From NCBI GenBank assembly GCA_009103225.1, contig RHPI01003124.1, positions 187,757 to 251,756 of the forward strand: a DNA stretch of 64,000 nt, read 5' to 3'. Under the pieces are notes generated by a model. It searched no databases. It was not told the DNA's origin and saw only the letters and a program-made list of their open reading frames with translations. The stretch is from Chlorokybus atmophyticus. Lineage: Eukaryota > Streptophyta > Chlorokybophyceae > Chlorokybales > Chlorokybaceae. Position numbers and translations under genes: made by a program. Every line of letters begins with the position of its first letter. Within the stretch, counting starts at the first letter, position 1. Below are positions 60,634-64,000 of this stretch, piece after piece.

Positions 60634-62775
60634 TTACACTGTCCTGTTTAGCAATTGCAACATATCTCCTACCAAGTGCAGCGAGCCCGTCACCAGCACC
60701 TGGAACGCATGCATTACTCAGTCCAAAAATTGTGTGAACACAACACAATGCAATCTCCAAAGCGCAATATTGTGTCACAACTGCGTGCTCACCTGAGTTC
60801 TGCCAGCACTCGGTCGGTCTCGCTCCAACCGCAGACGCTGAAGTGCTTCCCCAAGAGATGGCACCACCTCACCGGCGCCGTGTGCTTGCGTTGGCGCTTG
60901 CAACTCATCCCCGCTTCCCTTGAGAGGCAACACGTCCCACACTTCTCGCAGCAACCTCTGCCACGAAGTGTTTCTCGCTCCAGTCGTTGGGGTGGGCCTA
61001 TTCAATGATGTCGTGGATGAGTTGGGCGGCACGAAGATGGCGTGGTCAATCGTGAGCCCTGCAGTGCATACGACTTGGTCACACAATACATCAATGGTGC
61101 ATCAAACAAGTGGAACAACAGGGATGGATCACTTGCCGTGCGCGGATAGGACTGATCTCAGTGGACCCAACAGCTTCTCCGGCTCACGTTCGCTCATGCA
61201 GTTGAACAAAAGAACCTGCCGAGCAACAACGCGGTGTTCAGATACGCCAACACACCCGCACACACGCACGTGCACGCACTCACGCACGCGGGCACACTCA
61301 GGCACACACGCACACACGGTTACCGAACACACCCGCTGTGGCTTCTCTCCATCTTGTAGCCCCCTCTCAGCCTCAGCAGCGAACCACCTCGCGCACTCAG
61401 CCATGCTCTCCGGCGTGTGCGCGCCGTCAAGATAGAACACCAGCTTTGCATCTGCTGCAGGCGTACCATCGCTGTATGCAGGATGCATCAACGGGTTCGG
61501 GATGAGCGGCTGAGGTCCCTCTCCTGGAATGTCTGGCACCACCTGCAGATGATGTAGCACCAGTGCGTGTGCGTGTGCGCTTAGACGTACGCGCTCGTGC
61601 ATGTTTTTATGTGGACTTAAGCGTGAGTGCATGTGCAAGTGTGTGTGAGGGTAAACAGCTTGAACAGCTTTCTTTCTCGCAAGCGCACCTGAGCTCTGCC
61701 TGGCCAGACTGCTGAAGCCAACCCCTCCAAGTACTCTTGTGGCAGCTCACCGCGGTCAACCATCTGCCACAACACATGAATTTGAGTATCACCGCATGGT
61801 TGTTACTTGTTGTTCAGTTACAACCAACCTCTGCTCGTTCTAGCGCGCGAGCTCGGTCAGCAGAGGCTGTCTCAGCTAGGCCACGCCTCTCGGCTTGCGC
61901 GCACAACGCGATGGCCAACGCGGCGTTCACCCGCTGGAACTCCCCCGCCAATGACAAATGCACCGGGGCGGGAGAGGCGTACTCGTCCAAAGGGCGAACC
62001 ACTGTCAACAGGATCTGCAAAAAGACAAACACAATAAGAGCTCTCATGCCTGTTATTAGCATGCGTTTGCAGGCAGATGCGAATTCGCAGACGCGCACAC
62101 GGGCATGTGCGTGAACACATACACATACACGCGGAAACTGACATGTGCGCATGTCCACGCACATACACACATGTGCGCACGCATACACACGCACGCTTGC
62201 GCATGCGCACACATGCACACGTACACAAACACGTACAACACATACCAACACTCACATCTAGCTCTTTTGCTCGTCGCCTCAGCGAAACCATAGCCTCCTC
62301 GTCTTGCGGGACGGTCAGGGCAGGAACGCCTGGCTGGTACAACAAACACCATGAGTAACACCCCCACTTTTCTGCCAACATGATTGCACATACACAACCA
62401 CACACGTGCCTTGAATATGCCGGCCTTCTCCCACGCTATCGACGCCAACGTGTTGCCCAACAGAGCCACGTGGTCATACCCGAGCGAGCTCACGCCGCAC
62501 ACCAGCGGTTTGTTCACCTGAGAAACAAATCTGACCACAGTCAGATTAACCGCAATGCAAGCACAAGCACAAGCAGCAACAGCAACAGCAACAACAATGA
62601 CAGCAACAACAAGTCACACACTATGTTGGTGGCGTCGAGTCGGCCTCCTATGCCGACTTCTAGTATGGCCACGTCCACGCGCTCGGCGTGGAAGATGCGC
62701 AGCGCGAGCAGCGTGAGGAAGCGGAAGAACTGCGGCATGCTGTTGGCCTGCCCTTCTTGTTGTTGTTGCTGCTGC

Positions 62776-62812
<37 letters not shown>

Positions 62813-63561
62813 GGTCCTTCAGCGCGTCCCAACATGTCCAGAAGTGGGACACAAACAGCTCCTGGAAACCCACACAGGCAGAGAGAGAACACTGTTACTA
62901 AAAGCACTTTGTCTAGACAGTCAGTCCTTAGAGAAAGAGCGAGACTGACTCACATGTGGACTTCCACACACAGTGTCACACACACACACACCTCGAACTC
63001 CTCATCCACCAACCCAACATCACTGCAATAAAAACCATCATCCCAACATCATTCTCAACCCTTTTACCTTTGAGATGGGTTGTCCCCCTATCCGGAATCT
63101 TTCCCTCACGTCAACGAGGTGCGGCGACGTGAATAGTGCGGCGCGGCGGTAGCCGCAGCGGAGGAGGACCGACTCGCACATCGCGCAGACGCTGCCCTTG
63201 CCTTTGGTGCCCGCCACATGAATGACGGGGAGAGAAGACAACGCGGGCTGGATATGGGTTAGATGAGATAATTGCAAGCTTGTTGTTGGCTTGTTGGCTG
63301 TGTGCACACGTGCGCACACAGCCAACAAGCCAAGTGCGCATGCACGCACACACGTGCGCGCGTGCATGCGCGAGTGCAGTGGTCTAAATATGGGATGTCT
63401 GCGTTGTGTTTGCTTACTTGTAGGTTGAGGGTTTCGACGTATCGGTGCATGGCGCCAAAGGCGTCGTCCCAGTTGACACCGCCCGAGGCTCTGAGTAGTT
63501 GTTGTGCAAACTTACTCAGTGATAGTAACATGATGATGAGGGACACGCTGGTGATGCACAT
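60634..63561 (-). CDS. FPGS: Folylpolyglutamate synthase (about 12 exons)
   Basis: Exons, transcript order: 63561-63418, 63247-63068, a small exon near 62990-63022, 62861-62622, 62517-62410, 62333-62256, 62014-61829, 61763-61689, 61542-61333, 61215-61137, 61058-60793, 60699-60634. Motifs: P-loop [96 protein letters not shown] and the C-terminal [14 protein letters not shown]. It adds glutamates to folates, using ATP. The third exon is uncertain: 31 bp (after TTGCAG) shifts the frame by one base, whereas a 9-bp micro-exon (GAGTTCGAG) keeps it. With the micro-exon the protein is 546 aa. Introns 5 and 10 have GC donors. Nineteen Gln residues interrupt the domain (62757-62813). Met 63531 is an alternative start. 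Confidence 0.93.
62757..62813 (-). repeat. (CAA/CAG)19 tract coding polyglutamine in FPGS
   Basis: 57 bp, 16 CAA and three consecutive CAG codons on the minus strand, in frame between ALKD and [11 protein letters not shown]. It lies in a surface region between two helices of the N-terminal domain, so tolerance is plausible. Confidence 0.93.
63288..63331. repeat. Perfect 18-bp hairpin in FPGS intron 1
   Basis: Arms 63288-63305 and 63314-63331 (GGCTTGTTGGCTGTGTGC and its complement) around an 8-base loop, just upstream (in transcript sense) of the CTAAC branch-point-like word and the CATATCCAG acceptor. Confidence 0.92.
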
Positions 63562-64000
63562 GCATGCATGCTTGCTTGGCTCGGTGTTGCTGAAAATGGT
63601 GCATATGCTGAGATTGGCATGCCGGAGGTTGTGTGACTCAGATCAACACACTGGTGGTATGTATGAATGCGTGCACGCGCGTGTGCACGTGTGTGCACCT
63701 AAGCGCGTGTGTACGTGTGCACGCGCGCATGTGCAAATGAAAGTAACTGGGTGCCCAGTTAACCGCTGCCCTTCCGACTATGTGTCAACCCCTTGCAGAT
63801 GAGCACATTTGACATTTGTCTTCGTTCGCTTTACTTGTCAATCGCATTAGTCATCAAGATATAGCTTTTGTAACCTTGGTGCCCAGTCCTCTCTCTTTTG
63901 TAGGCTGTCTACACGGGACTATGCAAGTAGTCATCAAACGGACAACGCCTTGCAACTTGCGCGTATAGGTTCTGTGCAACTCAAGGTTACCACGACACTT
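63562..64000. other. Upstream flank of FPGS
   Basis: CA/GC-rich alternating sequence (GTGCACGCGCG...) near 63670-63735, a potential Z-DNA former. No gene seen. Confidence 0.5.

Noticed and set aside
61872-62405. Cys/His-rich minus-strand frames across FPGS introns
   Set aside because: Produced by CA/TG-rich intron sequence; the exon structure of FPGS explains the region.

Overview
The window is nuclear DNA of a eukaryote. Its genes carry many short spliceosomal introns. It also holds very long microsatellites, Ty3/gypsy LTR retrotransposons, a KDZ/Plavaka-like DNA transposon remnant and a nuclear copy of mitochondrial rRNA. The gene set (PCC13-62-type desiccation protein, HAKAI, UBE2O, prefoldin, FPGS) and the algal/fungal type of the transposons suggest an alga or other protist, possibly of the green lineage. 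I cannot name the species. The genetic code looks standard.

Left part (1-13 kb): two decayed desiccation-related ferritin-like genes lie head to head (135-846 minus; 5765-7747 plus). Between them are a 298-bp (AG)n tract, a 337-bp (GT)n tract and a 273-bp tandem duplication. At 8314-10603 (minus) is an intact eight-exon gene for a secreted EGF-containing cysteine-rich protein. 10.6-16.2 kb has no gene I recognise.

Middle part (16-41 kb): mobile-element territory. A nearly complete chromodomain Ty3/gypsy element with 338-bp LTRs and a 5-bp target-site duplication (17684-21679) lacks gag and the protease active site. An older fragment flanks it. A decayed relative that keeps gag and a CCHC knuckle lies at 34.2-39.6 kb, and a piece of mitochondrial-type LSU rRNA sits inside its protease. 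A 537-bp TRIM-like element (29541-30077) has 79-bp terminal repeats, shares the LTR edge and polypurine tract of the large family, and carries perfect pol III A and B boxes. Between these lie a KDZ-like transposase remnant (23.2-25.9 kb), an OTU-protease ORF (27.8-29.3 kb), an unrecognised multi-exon gene (31.65-33.48 kb) and clusters of short palindromic repeats.

Right part (42-64 kb): a dense run of host genes. In order they are an intact desiccation-related protein (+), a SWSAP1-like RecA-fold ATPase (+), a SnoaL/NTF2-like protein (+), HAKAI (+), prefoldin subunit 1 (-), a UBE2O-type E2/E3 enzyme (+) and folylpolyglutamate synthase (-). Exon structures were read from splice sites and reading-frame continuity. 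All close in frame except one small FPGS exon. HAKAI and UBE2O are both ubiquitin enzymes, but nothing shows that these neighbours form one pathway.
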